A stretch of 64,000 nucleotides of DNA from Moniliella sp. 'wahieum' (GCA_003971905.1 RSEE01000089.1:186001-250000); one strand, 5' to 3'. Counted from the stretch's first letter, positions 38,067 through 49,609 are shown. The notes: generated from the sequence alone by a model not told the origin. Translations and numbers: made by a program.

Positions 38067-38080
38067 GGGGGGGGGGGGGG
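38067..38080. repeat. Poly-G tract (G14)
   Basis: Fourteen consecutive G in intergenic DNA, followed eight bases later by a tandem ACTAGTT heptamer island (38089-38115). Confidence 0.95.
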
Positions 38081-38088
38081 AGGTGGGG

Positions 38089-38115
38089 TTACTAGTTACT
38101 AGTTACTAGCTACTC
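38089..38115. repeat. Tandem (ACTAGTT)n heptamer island
   Basis: GTTACTAGTTACTAGTTACT followed by AGCTACT: three copies with a 7-nt period built on the palindrome ACTAGT, here with a T spacer instead of G. Confidence 0.85.
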
Positions 38116-38340
38116 CCCGGGAGAGTGTGTGAGGGGAACTGTGTAAATGTAGGGCGGGTGGAATGGCCCCTCTTCCCCAGGAGTAAATTATCTCCACAGA
38201 GACAGGCCCAGCGCTGATGCCACATGGTGCGCGTTGGACGTTGGGCGTTGGGCTCCGATACATTGAACGTACATTGGCTTGTGCTAGCGACTAGTAGCTA
38301 AGGACGTGTGATGTGTGACGCGTGACGTGAGGCATACGAA

Positions 38341-38390
38341 GCATGGTGTATGATGCATGGTATCGGATGCATGATGCATGATGCGCGATT
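38341..38390. repeat. GATGCAT heptamer island
   Basis: Contains GGATGCATGATGCATGATGC plus degenerate copies (GGTGTATGATGCATGG). Immediately upstream (38303-38335) is a string with GTGATGTGTGACGCGTGACG, using the palindrome ACGCGT. Confidence 0.8.
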
Positions 38391-38528
38391 GGCCGATCGA
38401 TTGTCGACGATACAGACGCGATGCCGGAAGGGTTACGAGTACTGACCCTGTGCCTTGTGGAGCTGCGAGCGCGAGCCGGCAACTGGCACAGAGTGGTCAA
38501 ATGATCATCGGTCAAGCTTCAAGTGATG

Positions 38529-38574
38529 TGTGACCGGTGATGGATGATGCATGATGATCGATGACATGTGACAG
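38529..38574. repeat. Mixed palindromic-heptamer string
   Basis: A continuous run in which four different palindromic hexamers are joined by G or GA spacers: GTGACCGGTGATGG, GATGATGCATGATGATCGAT, GACATGTGACAGG (ACCGGT, ATGCAT, ATCGAT, ACATGT). It is the clearest single example of the word grammar described in the findings. Confidence 0.8.
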
Positions 38575-39024
38575 GTCCATCGATGATACGGCAGGGCGGA
38601 GACAGCAGCAGAGCGCTTTGTCGTGAAGTTTTTTAAGTGCTACTATATACTAGCCTCAAGCTTCACGCTTTTTAAGAGCAGGGATGGGGGGGGAATGACT
38701 TGTACTACACGTGTATATATTCACTGGTGGGCGCAGCTGCCAGGAGCACACCATCAGTTGCTGGCTGGCCCGTGGGGCCAAGAGGGGCGCTAGAGCGCGC
38801 TGCGCACGCTCAGCCCTGCTGCACAGTGCCCCTTGTTTTTGGCAGCAGCATGTGGGGCAGACACTCTTTCTCCCATTTGGTATTCCCGTCAGACTGCCAT
38901 TACAGACGAAAGAGAGGTGCCGAGAGTCCTGGCCTCTGTCACGTATCCCGGATTACTAGTTCCTTCCATCCCCCTCCTCCGACAGCGCTCGCTCACACCC
39001 GCACCCCCCACCCCCTCTTCCGAT

Positions 39025-40860
39025 ATGGCCCTCCCCTCCACTCTGGCCCACGAGTTTATGGGGAGCTCAACCCCTTCCACACGTCTGGGGAAGAGGGCGG
39101 CGAGGAGCATAGCACCTGGGCACACGCCAACTCCATTGGTGGCGGTGGTCTTCGCTTTGGCCCGCAGCATCAACGTGATCTGGAGGTATCACACCAAGCC
39201 GATCCCACCGCACCATTGCCTAAGCGTCTCCTCCCGTCAGCTACGCCCTGCGCCAGTACCTCTCTGCCGACCTGGGCCTGATCTCTGCGGCCGATGTTGG
39301 CTCGGAGGGAGACTGCACATCTCCTTCTGCCAAGGTCTCCGGTCTCTGGCCCGGCCAGAGGTCGAGGTGCCGACGGCCGCTGTGGTCGACCCAAGTCATC
39401 CGATCTCGTCCTACTTTATCTCCAGCAGCCACAATACCTACTTACTCGGTCAGCAGCTCGTAGGCAAAAGCAGCGACTCGGCCTACGTGCATGTGCTGCG
39501 AGCGGGTGCACGCTGTATCGAGATTGATGCGTGGGACAATGAGGAAGACGCAGAGGAGCCCAAGGTGACCCATGGACTGACCCTCGTCTCTCATATTCCT
39601 TACCGCTCCGTACTGCAAACCATCCGTCAAGAACTGGATTTGGTTGCATCCCAACTGGGACCCGGGGAGCAGCAGCCACCGCTATTTGTCAGCCTCGAGT
39701 GCCACTGTTCCCCCCAAGGACAGAGAGCGACTGGTATCCATCGCCAAAGAGGAGCTCGGCCCCCGCCTGGCTTCGTTACCCGAAGACGATCCTGCAAAGA
39801 AAACGTTGGCGGACTTGGCTGGACGGGTGATTTACCTTGTGGAGTGGTATGAGCAGGATGAGGTGCTCGAGCAGGAGCAGGAGCAGAGCAGAAGCAGGAG
39901 CAGGAGGAGATGGGAGGAGGGGAAGGTAAAAATGAGGAAGAGATGGATCCGCGCCCCCCAGTCAAAGTCAAGATCATTCCTGAGCTGCAAGCGCTGGGAT
40001 TGTACGCCAACTCAATCAAGCCCAAGGGTGACGCTTGGCTCAAGGGAGAGCTTTCCGAACCCAAAAACTGTTTGATCAACATTGGCGAAAGCGCCATAGG
40101 CGCCATCATCAACAAGGACGATTCGGACTTGAAAATCCACAGTAAGTTATGTTCTCTTCATCATCAATGGATTGTGAAACCAAAATGGTGCACACTGAAC
40201 TGTCCGGGTTGAATAGATTCCCGGAATTTGGTCCGTGTATACCCAGCCGGTACGCGGATCACGTCCAACAACTTGTACCCCCTCGACATTTGGGACTCGG
40301 GGGCGCACATGGCTTCGCTCAACTGGCAGAGGTTTGACGCAAATTTGCAAATGAACGATGCTCTGTTTGCAGGGTCGAACGGGGTGGTGCTCAAGCCAGC
40401 GCACCTGCGTCCTGACAACACGGGCCAGTTGCCGCTCCAGGTCCGGAAGACGGGCAAAGTAAAGTTGCAGATCCATGTGGTCGGGGCAAGCAACCTCCCT
40501 CTGCCTCGCGACCGCACCGACAATTCCATTCGTCCGTATGTGATGGCCTCGCTGTACCACCCGCACTGCCGTTCTGGTAAACCCATAAGCTGCCAAACTT
40601 CCGCCTACGACCAACACCATGACCTCGGCACCTTGCTCGGAGTCCAGCACCACCCGCCTGTCCACGAGCCTATCTGGAACCAAACGCTAGGGTGGATCTA
40701 TGATGCGGAGGGGGCGGATCTGGTGATGGTCCGTTTGCTGCTCAAGTCGGAAGACCGCTTGGCTCCAAACACTCTGTTTGCCGTGACTTCGATTCGGGTG
40801 GCATATGCACCCAAGGGTGCGTTGGGCTCTCCACTGCACGATCTTGCTCTGATCGGATAG
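39025..40860 (+). CDS. Phosphoinositide-specific phospholipase C, compact form
   Basis: Cleaves phosphatidylinositol bisphosphate to diacylglycerol and inositol trisphosphate. X box: ISSYFISSSHNTYLLGQQL (first catalytic His) with GARCIEIDAWDN and VTHGLTLVSHIPYRSVLQTI (second catalytic His). An E/Q-rich linker ((GAGCAG)-type repeats near 39870-39910) leads to the Y box: NEPKNCLINIG-like segment, NLVRVYPAGTRITSNN, YPLDIWDSGAHMASLNWQ and GVVLKPAHLRP. A C2-like end reads LQIHVVGASNLPLPRD and PIWNQTLGWIYD. Intron 40142-40216 (GTAAGT to AATAG). Frame breaks lie near 39240, 39695 and 39895. At about 585 residues it is much shorter than yeast Plc1 (869), and I see no PH or EF-hand region. The ATG at 39025 is the best candidate start. 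Confidence 0.88.
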
Positions 40861-41412
40861 TTTTGGTTTTCCAGATTACGTCTTCCTACGTCTTCTCGAT
40901 CTCTCTGGCATGGAGACCAATGCTCCCTTTTTGTTCGCTTTCAAGTTGAAGAGGTCTAGCAAAGAAAAAGCAAGGTACCAACGTGTTCGTGGTAGACCGG
41001 AAATATAAGAGTTTGTTTTCGGACCGCGCTTTTTGCGTCTCTATACCCCTGTATCATACCGATTTTAAGATTTACTTCATCTCCCCTCTCCGTCGCACAT
41101 TTCATGTGCGTCTCACACAAATGGAATGTAGGCAAGATCGAGTAGCAAGGCGTTCCCGTGTAGGAAGCGTATGGTCGTCGGGATCGGATAGATGGCACAG
41201 GGATATCAAAAAGGGAGAGAAATGCGGGAAGTATGCCGCGGGGCCAACGAAATCGAGAGAGGCAAAAGGGGTCCAGCCCCATGTTCAACGTTCAGCACTC
41301 CCAACATTCCAGAGAAAGGGGAGTGAAATGGAGCGGGCGTCCAGCGCTCCCCCAATGTAAAAAAAAACAGCACTCGAGGCGAAGGAGGAAAGTGATACCG
41401 AACTCAGCATCC
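40861..41412. other. Intergenic between convergent PLC and GH128-like genes
   Basis: 3' flanks. It includes an AACGTT word near 41285. No gene is supported; the plus-strand frames here end without conserved sequence. Confidence 0.5.
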
Positions 41413-42415
41413 CTAATTTCCACCGCCGGTGTTCTTGACCCAAAAGTCAAATAATCCCGTCGGTTCGCCACTGCTGCTGGCCAGGCGGTTGACAGAGGCG
41501 ATGTTGAGGTTCTTCATGACACCGTAAAAGGCAATGCCCTTGACCCAGTTGGTTTGTTGGGCAAACTGGTTGACCTCCTTGATATAGTTGTAGGCGTCCC
41601 CCTCGTTTGGCTCAGGCCCTCCCGAGAAGCTCTGCACGACGTCTCAGTAATGTAGATCGGTTTGCCAAAGGTCTGATGCCACTGTTGGAAGTATTGGATG
41701 GACTTTTGCGGATCCGACTGGTAGCTGTGCAACGAGTCATACGAGATGGCGTTCCACACGTCGCTGCACTCGGACTTGAACTGTGCATCCACTTGATTCC
41801 GTCGGGTGCACCATTGGTTGAGGGACCAATCAGCGTCCAGCCATCCTCGTTTTTGAGCGGTAAGAGGTACTGCCGGAAGAGCTGCATGCTTGGCCTGGGT
41901 TCATCTGGCCCTGACCTTGCTGGTTGACCTCGTTGGGACCCATGGCAACCTTGGCCTGATTTTGACGCGCGTTACGGTCGTTCAACACATACTTTTTCCA
42001 GTCGGAAATGCGCGAGCCCGAGTTGGACCACAGCATGGGGTAGAATTCAATTCCCTCGGGAATAAACCATTCAGCTGCCAGCGAACCAAGCGATCATATC
42101 TGTGGTCAGTCCAACCCGCAGACGAGGATCAGAGACGACGTACCGAGGGGACTGCCGGTGGCAGGTGTAGCGTCCCATGAGTAGAGCCATCCCATGCTCT
42201 TTTGGTAATGCGACGTCCATCGACCCTCCATTGGGCCACCCCAGTCCGTTCTTGGACTGCGAAGGCCCCGACGACGAGTTGCCGCGAGGCTTGTGGTGGT
42301 GGACAAAGCCGCTGTGACGACGCATCTGCGTTCGGTCGCCACCCATTGCCAAGCTTGGCACGTAGCCAAGGAAGCGCTGGCCAAGCCAGCTGCTCATAAG
42401 GGTGAAGAGCTTCAT
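41413..42415 (-). CDS. GH128-like (Asl1-type catalytic core) secreted beta-1,3-glucanase
   Basis: Glycoside hydrolase of the Glyco_hydro_cc/GH128 type; family members cut beta-1,3-glucan in the fungal wall. The start is MKLFTLMSSWLGQRFLGYVP (weak signal peptide). A His/Gly/Ser-rich stretch precedes the conserved KNGLGWPNGGSMDV and GWLYSWDATPAT. Intron 42075-42143 (GTACGT to GCAG). Then come GIEFYPMLWSNSGS, VAMGPNEVNQQGQGQMNP (likely acid/base Glu), NAISYDSLHSYQSDPQ and GKPIYITE (likely nucleophile Glu), NWVKGIAFYGVMKNL and a C-terminus near KNTGGGN. Frame breaks lie near 41640, 41790 and 41880. The length, about 310 residues, is usual. Catalytic Glu assignments follow family knowledge. Confidence 0.85.
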
Positions 42416-43058
42416 GCCGGATACTTCAAGTAGGGCGTGGAAACGAAGGTGTACCAATACCGTGTATCGGGGTGAGGAGAGGCGTGACAACAACAAAAAG
42501 CAAACTGAAGGGATGGGACACAGGTAGTGGTGGTGGTGGTGGTGGTGGTAGAGAATGTGGCAAGCCGCGTCCCGCTCCCGCGCGCACTACTGCTGTATAA
42601 GTTCTCAGCGACGGATGGGGGATCCTGGATCTGTTGAGGCCATTGAGGGCGCAGCACGATTGATGCATGATGGCTGTAGCTGCTCTCTGGCGGTACGTGG
42701 TGGGGTCGCTTCGCTCTGAGCTATGCTGGCTTCGGCCGCGCGCGGGTAGAAAAGTGCCGTGAGATCCAAGTCTAGAAATCCGTGTGGAGGTGGATTGTCG
42801 ATGGAAGCGCCGTCTTCGGTGGGAGCGAGACCAAGAGCAAGAGCGAGGCGTAGGTTTTTGCAATGCCCAATGGCGCCTGTGACATGTGAAGCATGATGCA
42901 TGAACAGCGCGAGCGAGCTCTATAGGTGGCTGCAGTAGCGCAGCACTGATGCATGGTGTCGATGACTTGAACGGTGACTGCAGGGCAGGGCCTTCCTATA
43001 ATATAGTAGCTTCCGTACCGCACGGTGTCTTCCAACCCCGCGCCTCTATCAAGTCAGA

Positions 43059-43700
43059 ATGTCAGCCTGGCGTGAAGACCCACCATCTTCTCTCCCACCC
43101 CGCCGCTCTGAGGGCCAAACAGTGAACCCAACCCAAGCTGGGCCGTCCGACGCGCGGGCAATTGATTCGGTCGACTATATGAGTAAGCACCTCCCCCCGA
43201 GAGTGGAATTGAAATATCAAATAATCGTGAGTCGTTGGGGGGGGGGGGGGGGGGGGGGGGGGGCAATCTGCCAGCCCCGGTTCCTCCATGGACTCCGCAG
43301 AGAATGGAAGGTGCGAGAGTCCAACGGTCGATGGCCACAGCGCGTTTGAACTGCTCGCCCCACCTACCCGCCGGCTCGTTGCCGCCAAGCCCCACTTGAC
43401 GCGCATTCTGGTCCGTATCTTTTCAGCCGTGGTGAGCGGGTGGGCATCGCAGCATGTGTGTTTCCTTTCCTTTCCTTAAGCGCTGGCTTATTCCGGTTGT
43501 TTTCCTGGCCAGCCCCACGTGGACAGATGTGTGGTTTCTATCATGCACCTCTCTGTCCTCCGTTCAGTACTCAGTGTGCACCATCGAAAAATAGATCGTC
43601 GATCGCCGTTGGTTGTTGAGGATCGCGGCTGTGCAGCCCTATTGTGTAGCGGTGACGTGGACGTGCCGCGTCATCTTGCGCTTCAAGCTTCACAGTGGTT
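43059..43700 (+). CDS. Possible small intron-containing gene, function unknown
   Basis: Tentative. An ATG opens MSAWREDPPSSLPPRRSEGQ and reaches a GTAAGC donor near 43182. The putative intron contains a G27 tract and ends at CTGCCAG (43274). A downstream frame reads FELLAPPTRRLVAAKPHLTR then ILVRIFSAV, and a GTGAGC to GGCCAG intron is possible at about 43432-43513. The frames of exon 1 and exon 2 do not join without a one-base shift. No family is recognised. Confidence 0.3.
43237..43263. repeat. Poly-G tract (G27)
   Basis: Twenty-seven consecutive G, the longest homopolymer seen in the window, positioned 11 bases before a good splice acceptor (CAATCTGCCAG). Confidence 0.95.
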
Positions 43701-43879
43701 CCAATAGTGGCAGCCCAATCAAAGCCCATTCATCAGGTAAGACAAGACGACATTCATCATGATTCGTGAGCTGAGCGAGGGAATGCCCTCAATACCTACG
43801 TATTTTTATGGTGCTGTAGAACCCTGCCAACTGCCGAGGCTCGGAGCGCCAAGAAGCGGAGAGTAGGACGGGGACCATG

Positions 43880-44290
43880 CATCCATCTAGGTGCGAAAGA
43901 AGGTGGGGGGTAGAGGGGGGGGGGGGGAGTCAAACGAGGCCAGCAGCAGAACTAGAGCAAAGAAAGATCGACAATACCAGACTGCAAGAGAGAGGTGGGG
44001 GCAGGACGGACTTGACAAACCAAAGATACACGACAGCACAGGAGAAACAAAAGGACATAGGACAAGGACAAATGGCAAAGGGAAGAGGAGAAAGGAGAAA
44101 GGAGAAAGGTCAAAAACAAAGGGAAGAATTGAAACGAGGGGCACAGAAGGAGCGCATTGTGGACTGGAAAAGGGAACACGGACGAGACGGGAAAGCTAGA
44201 ACGGATGTGGGGCCAGGGATGGGGGGGGAAGGACAGTCAGCGACAAAGCGGATCAAACGAGCGAGGAGGGACGCGGGGGTTGGGGGTTGG
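43880..44290. other. Purine-rich (plus) / pyrimidine-rich (minus) asymmetric segment
   Basis: About 400 bp in which the plus strand is overwhelmingly A and G, with runs such as AGGAGAAAGGAGAAAGGAG and a G13 tract at 43915-43927. It lies directly downstream of the minus-strand TEA-domain gene, so its transcript would carry a CU-rich 3' end. The plus-strand frame of 139 codons here is a composition artefact. Confidence 0.75.
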
Positions 44291-44303
44291 GGTTGAAGTT
44301 GGT

Positions 44304-47300
44304 TCAGAAAGCAGGCATGTAGTTCGAGTGCTCCATCCCGTCATTTGCAGCCCCATCCCTGGGCCGGTGGAGAGACCGGTGAATGTGTCGAAAAAAGGGG
44401 AGGCGTCGGTGGAAGAAGCAGGCTCGTCCAGCGTCACGGCCGGCACGCCAAGGAGCGAACTGGAGCCAGGTTCTTGTCCTAGGTTGGGAAACTGCGAAAG
44501 AGGGGCCATATGAGCCGAGAGCGAGCCGGGGTTGGTCATAGAGGCTCGACGTTGAGGCGTAGCGTGTTTTTCCACATCGGGCAACGGAACGGTGGGCATA
44601 GGAGTGCTGCGGAAGGTAAAGTCCCGGAAACTGTTGGTCAGCATCGAAGGACTTTTGGGCAGGGGGAACAAGGGGCCGGAGAGCATGCTGGGAGAACACT
44701 GTAGCTCGTTCCCGGCAGAGCCTGGAGGACCGAGGAAAAGTGGGGGGGCCCAGGGGTGTGGTGTTGGCCAGCGGAGAGGCGCCCACACCAAGGTGGTAGT
44801 CCGACATGGACCGTGCCATCCGCATCCGTGAATCTTTCCCTGACAGATGGTTTGTCGGCGTTTGGAGCAGAGGAATGGGGGTGGAGGGGAGACTGCCTTC
44901 GAGCGGCGAAGCGATGGGCGCTTCGGAGCGCATTGACCAAATCCCAGCGTCCATATCGGACCCCGGTCCCGAGCCCGGCAGGCTCAACGTTGACGATTGC
45001 GGTGTGCCATTCACGATACTCAAGCCAGTTGGGTAATGAGCGACGGACGGAGGCGTGGGTGAGATAGACAGCTGGGTTGGGTACGAAGTCCCCGTCTGGT
45101 CCCGTGCTGACAAAGTGCGTTTGCGCAGCAGAGTGGGCGTAGTCTGGGGCTGCGGGGAGACCGAGCCGACACTTCGACGCAAAGGAAGTGGTGACAAAGA
45201 GGCCATGCCAGCATGGAGCCCTTGGACAGAGAGCGAGTGTGTAAAGCTTGTGGTGCCATGGGTTCAAATGGAGCCCTTCCAACCGCAATAGACGACTGCA
45301 GGTGCTCAGGGGCACTGAGCGAAGATGCCATAGAGGGCGCGCCAAACGCAGGCATACCAGGATTCGACGGCATATGGAGCGGGGCTTGCGCAGGAGTGAC
45401 TGGACCTGTTCCAGGCAAGCCAGGGACAAACATGGTGGGTGAGGTCCCCAAAAAGGAGGGATACTGCATTGGGTACGGTGGGTGAGGAGCGCCAGTCATG
45501 ATTTGACCGTTGTTGACAGGGTCCATGGATGGGCGCCTCATACCCGTGGGAGGGGTCAACAACGAAACTCGCGGAGTAGGGTGGCCGCTTGTGTGGTCTT
45601 TTCCACACATTCAATGTCCCACACCAAGACAAGCTTGACTGTGCCCACTTTCTGTCCAGGGGAGCTCAAGCCATCAAGCCCCTCTGCCATGATTTGCTTG
45701 ATTGAGGCAGCACACGCTCATCTGCCACCACAAACTCTTGGATCAGAGCAATGCCCGCCACGGCCATACCCAGGGCAGCACGTTCACTCGGTTCTTTCCC
45801 AAACGTGGGAGAGTCATTGCCCGAGGCAAAGTTAACAGGGTGGCTGCGGCTCAGCAGGTCAGCCCAGAAGTCGGTGGCAAACGGTGCAAAGTGACTAAAG
45901 CAATGCGAGGGGGTGGAGCCTGCATTGGAGGTGGCCGGGGAAGAGATACGGCGGGGTGGCTCCAACGGCTCGACGAGAGTGAGAATGCGTTTTCCGTGGG
46001 AAAAGACCGTGGTGACCGAAGTTAGCCGGTGCGCCTCTGTGCTTGTGAGGGTGAGTTGGGTGCTGAATTGGTCAAAGTCCGGCAGGAACACATCGGCGTG
46101 AGGGATGCTCAGGGGAGCATAAAGGTGCAAAAACGGCAGGACAGCTGCTCAAACATGTGAGCCAAATGAGGGAAGCGGACCTGCCCCAGATGGACCGTGC
46201 TGATGGGCTTACTAGCCCCAACCACGCTTGTGCTGGACTCTGCCCTCTTGCCCATCTCGACATAGACGTGCCGCTCGTCCGTGTCGCTGCAGTGAACCCA
46301 CATAGAAAAGTTGGTGGGAATGACCGAAGGCATGTTGGAAGGTGAAGGGGGGCAGTCAAGCTGGGGTCCTTGATGCGGTGAACATTGCCTTGCAACGCGT
46401 CATTGACCGCTTCCCACCCAGGCAGGCCATACGGCCCACTTAATCCGCCATAGCCGAACTAGCTAGGGTGAGTGCATACATCATTCCACCAGCGGGGACA
46501 TAAAAGTCCTCCTCAGAGCGCGGCTCTGCAATCAGGTTCAAAAATTCGGCATCATCCTTGCGCACATTTTTGAGAACTTGAATGTGACTGGAGACTTGCT
46601 TGCGTGAGCGTTGCTTTCCCGTCTTGCGGTTGATGTAATCCGCGATCATTCGTTCCGACCACACGCTTTTCCATGGACGAGCACTTTGCGACGCCCAAGC
46701 TTGGGAATAAACCGAAGAGCTGTGAATACAAAAAAAGTTCGTTAGTCTGCCCTCCTTCCAAAACTGAACTCCGGCCCACGTACCTTCCCAAAATGCCACC
46801 TCCACATCATCTGGCCATACGTCTGTATTTTTCGCTGCCGCCGCTGCCCTGGCCGAGGCGGAGGTGGAAGTCGGGGTTCGATTTGCGGCCGCTTTGGCGG
46901 GGGGCTGGTAGCAGCTAAGCCGTCAGGCCCTTCGTGGTAGGGGCGAACTGTTGGAGCCCAGGGATGCACCGCTGGGGGGACGAGCTGGAGTCTTGGTGGA
47001 GGAGCCAGTCTCGGTTGTAGGCGCTTGTTCTAGGGGTGTGGACGCAGCAGCGTCTGATGGGTGGTGGGCACGATCCGGGGTGGCCGGGATAGCAGACGGG
47101 CTGCCGGGGAGCAAGGTCTGGGCGGGGTCAGAAGCAGGCGACGGCAACTCCCCAGGCAGGTCGTCGTCCGAGCCGACATCAACGTGATCGGCACCAGTGG
47201 GAGAGAAGGTGGCAAGACCAGGCGGAGGCACAATGTCGTGGGTGCGGCGGCGCTTGGAGTGGTGGCGTCGGGTGAGAGGAAGGCGGCGGAAAGAGCGTGG

Positions 47301-47501
47301 GAGGAGTGGAGGGCAGAGTGGGGAGAGGCGATGCGAGCGGTCAAGCGGGGGCGAGAGAACGAAGTCGGGGGTGCGCAGAAAGGCAGTGAAGGCATCGTCA
47401 TCTCGGGGCGGCGCCGCCAGCAGCGCGCGAGCGCGGAGGAGGGGTGGAGGGGGTCCGCGGCGGGGGGAGGGTGGGGGCGGGGTGCCGCGGGCAGCAAGCA
47501 T
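44304..47501 (-). CDS. TEA/ATTS-domain transcription factor (Tec1/AbaA-like)
   Basis: Nuclear DNA-binding regulator; Tec1 and AbaA relatives control filamentation or conidiation in other fungi. The Pro/Ser-rich N-terminus starts MLAARGTPPPPSPRRGPPPP at 47501. The TEA domain is split by an intron at about 46741-46784 (GTACGTGG to TTCACAG): DVWPDDVEVAFWE | ALRFIPKLGRRKVLVHGKAC, GRNE, MIADYINRKTGKQ and RSRKQVSSHIQVLKNVRK. One A is missing near 46646. A C-terminal activation/ligand-binding-like part includes FSMWVHCSDTDERHVYVEMG and FLPDFDQFSTQLTLTSTEAH, followed by a Ser/Pro-rich tail. The stop at 44304 is one of two candidates. Further frame breaks occur near 46900, 46440, 46130 and in the tail. 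Confidence 0.86.
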
Positions 47502-47777
47502 GGCGGGGGGAAGGGGGGGGAGGGTGGGGGGGGGGGCGGAGAGGAGAGGAGAGGAGGGAGAGGAGCGGGTGGGGGCGGAGGGGAGAAGGAGCCAGAAAAA
47601 ATGCGCTGACGGGCTGGGGAGGGGGGCTGAGCCTCAGCAGCAGACGGGGGCTGAATGATTTCAGTTCTGGCCCGTCGCGTCGATTAACGATTGCTGCTGG
47701 ACGCGGCTGGGCAGTGAGCGGTTGAGGCTGATCGATCGCTGATCTGAATACGTGTCCTCACCACAGGCACCGGTGAT

Positions 47778-47840
47778 AGTGACTAGTGACTAGTGACCGC
47801 CGTCGCCTGCCGCAAGGAGCAACTAGTAACTAGTAACTAC
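47778..47840. repeat. ACTAGT heptamer islands (two)
   Basis: AGTGACTAGTGACTAGTGAC (47778-47797) with G spacers and AACTAGTAACTAGTAACTAC (47821-47840) with A spacers. Both have a 7-nt period on the palindrome ACTAGT. Confidence 0.85.
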
Positions 47841-48523
47841 CGCCCAGCATCCGACATCCTCCCCAGGCAGGAGCCACTACGCCCCCGTGCGGACGCACCC
47901 ACGCCCAACCCTGCTGCTCGCACCTCCCCGCGGGAGCAGGGTGCGCTTGAGCAGCCGCTGCGCCCGGCGCTACACTGCCCTCCCCCCCGCCCTCCCTCGC
48001 CTGCCCTGCCCTGCCCTACTTGGCCAGCCAACCCTCCCACCCCCACAGGGGCAGTGTGGCCCGTACTCGAACTGGCCAGTCCCTTACTGTACCATTTAAT
48101 ACTTATCATGCATCGCCGTCATCGGTCATCGCTATCGGCGCCAATCCCTAGTCCTGCATCCTGGTCAGTGATTTATGGTTCACCCGATGAACGTGATTAA
48201 CGTTACACCGTCCAACCCTTCCATTGAAGCGAGTGAATATTGAGTTCGCAGCACCTGGTCAGTACGTACACCCATGCGACGTGCCATCGATGCGGGGCGG
48301 GGATGGAGCCGGGCACTGGAGCACTGGGTACTGGGGGGGAGGGCACCACGGCCATCGACCACCAGCATATTGGCGCACTGGGGGTGCCTACTACTGCCCC
48401 CTCCTCGATCCTGGCCAATGCTAATGCGCTAATGCATAATGGGATAGGGGAATCGAGGCCCGAGGACAAATGACGCGGTGACGCGGAACCTCACTCAGTC
48501 AGTAACTAGTAAGTAACTCGTAA

Positions 48524-48570
48524 CATGTGATGTATGATGCATGATGCATGATGATCAACGGTTGATGATC
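48524..48570. repeat. GATGCAT island with ACATGT
   Basis: Starts ACATGTGATGTATGATGCAT, continues GATGCATGATGATC and runs into AACGGTTGATGATC. Same word set as 38529-38574. Confidence 0.85.
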
Positions 48571-48660
48571 TGCAGAGGGTGCGGCGGCACTGTGGCCCAG
48601 CACGACCAGCACGGCCCAGCCAAGACGCTTTTTGTTCGCGTGACTACATTTCCCCCAAAG

Positions 48661-48702
48661 TTGAACGTTGAACGTTGAAAGTACTTGAACGTTGAATATT
48701 GA
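48661..48702. repeat. Tandem (GAACGTT)n island
   Basis: TTGAACGTTGAACGTTGAAA, then GTACTTGAACGTTGAATATT and GAAAGG: three copies of GAACGTT plus one GAATATT, with the palindromes AACGTT and AATATT. Confidence 0.85.
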
Positions 48703-49151
48703 AAGGTCCATGCACGGGGGAAGAAGAGACCACCAACCGCCGCCTTATCGAAGTGACTAGTCGCTAGCCCACGGAGTAACTGAGTACTGAGTGACACACG
48801 ATTACTGAATACTGGTGCCGAACGGGCCACACTATGGGCGTATCGCCTGCCCCAGTGTGCTCGTTCTTTTGTCATCGTTTCTGGTGATAGTGAGCGCTAG
48901 CGCATGGCGGCATGCCTGCGCACAATGATTAATGGCCAAAGACGCCGACAGCCCCCCAAGCAATTGGGCTCATGTATTGGCCAATGCCTCAACCCCTATC
49001 GGTCCAATGAATCCGTCCTGTGTTCTGGATGAAAACTGAGCTGAATAGTGAATCTCACCGCCATCCGAGGAACGTGTGGGCCATGCAATTTACAAAGAAA
49101 AGGTTTAAAGAACAGTAAGAATGGCAAGGTGCCAGTGGGTTCGGACTGGCC

Positions 49152-49176
49152 TGATGCATGATGCACGATGCATGGT
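49152..49176. repeat. GATGCAT island
   Basis: TGATGCATGATGCACGATGC followed by ATGG: three units with one substituted base. Confidence 0.8.
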
Positions 49177-49609
49177 GGCGATTCCACTGTCTTCGTGAGT
49201 AGGTTGGCACGACAGCTCAGCCTGACCGCGCCCACATGCACCCGATGAGCGGGGGCCTGTGATATAGAGGCAGTGTGTCTTTGTCCCAGCCTTATTAAGC
49301 TCCACCCTTACTATTAATGTCATAGTTTGGTTGATCGATGATCTTGCTCCCATTTCCAATTTCTTCGTCTCGAGCGTCGCGCTCCTTTCCTGTTTTCTTC
49401 CACTTCGCACCATGCCCTCTGTTCTTGCTTCTTCCCCACGAACGATTGCTACACCCCTTGGCCTAGTCCGATTCTGGTCTCCCTCGCCTTAGCCCCGACT
49501 GTGACAATTAAGCTCTGTAAATATGAAACGGTAATGTGAATATTGAATGCAGAGAATGTAGAACCAAAGGAGAAAAGAACCTCATTAATCATTTTATTGT
49601 TTCGGTCTG

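Larger units (their letters stand above)
36884..39024. other. Mostly gene-free, repeat-rich stretch
   Basis: 2.1 kb containing one weak gene candidate (37406-37649) and dense heptamer words: AAGCTT/AGGCCT at 37182-37252, GATGCAT at 37358-37377 and 38341-38390, ACTAGT at 38089-38115, a mixed string at 38529-38574, and a G14 tract at 38067-38080. No other gene is supported. Confidence 0.5.
42416..44303. other. Mostly gene-free stretch with low-complexity tracts
   Basis: It contains a (TGG)n microsatellite (42525-42552), GATGCAT words (42660, 42885-42905, 42947) and a GTGACATGTGAAGC word near 42875. It also contains a weak gene candidate (43059-43700), a G27 tract, and a strongly purine-biased 400-bp segment next to the 3' end of the TEA-domain gene. 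Confidence 0.5.

Noticed and set aside
43877-44296. 139-codon plus-strand open frame rich in Lys, Arg, Glu and Gly
   Set aside because: Produced by the purine-only composition; overlaps equally long frames on the other strand and has no motif.
47030-47660. Long plus-strand Gly/Arg/Glu-rich frames opposite the TEA gene N-terminus
   Set aside because: They are antisense shadows of the Pro/Ser-rich coding sequence and the purine-rich promoter.
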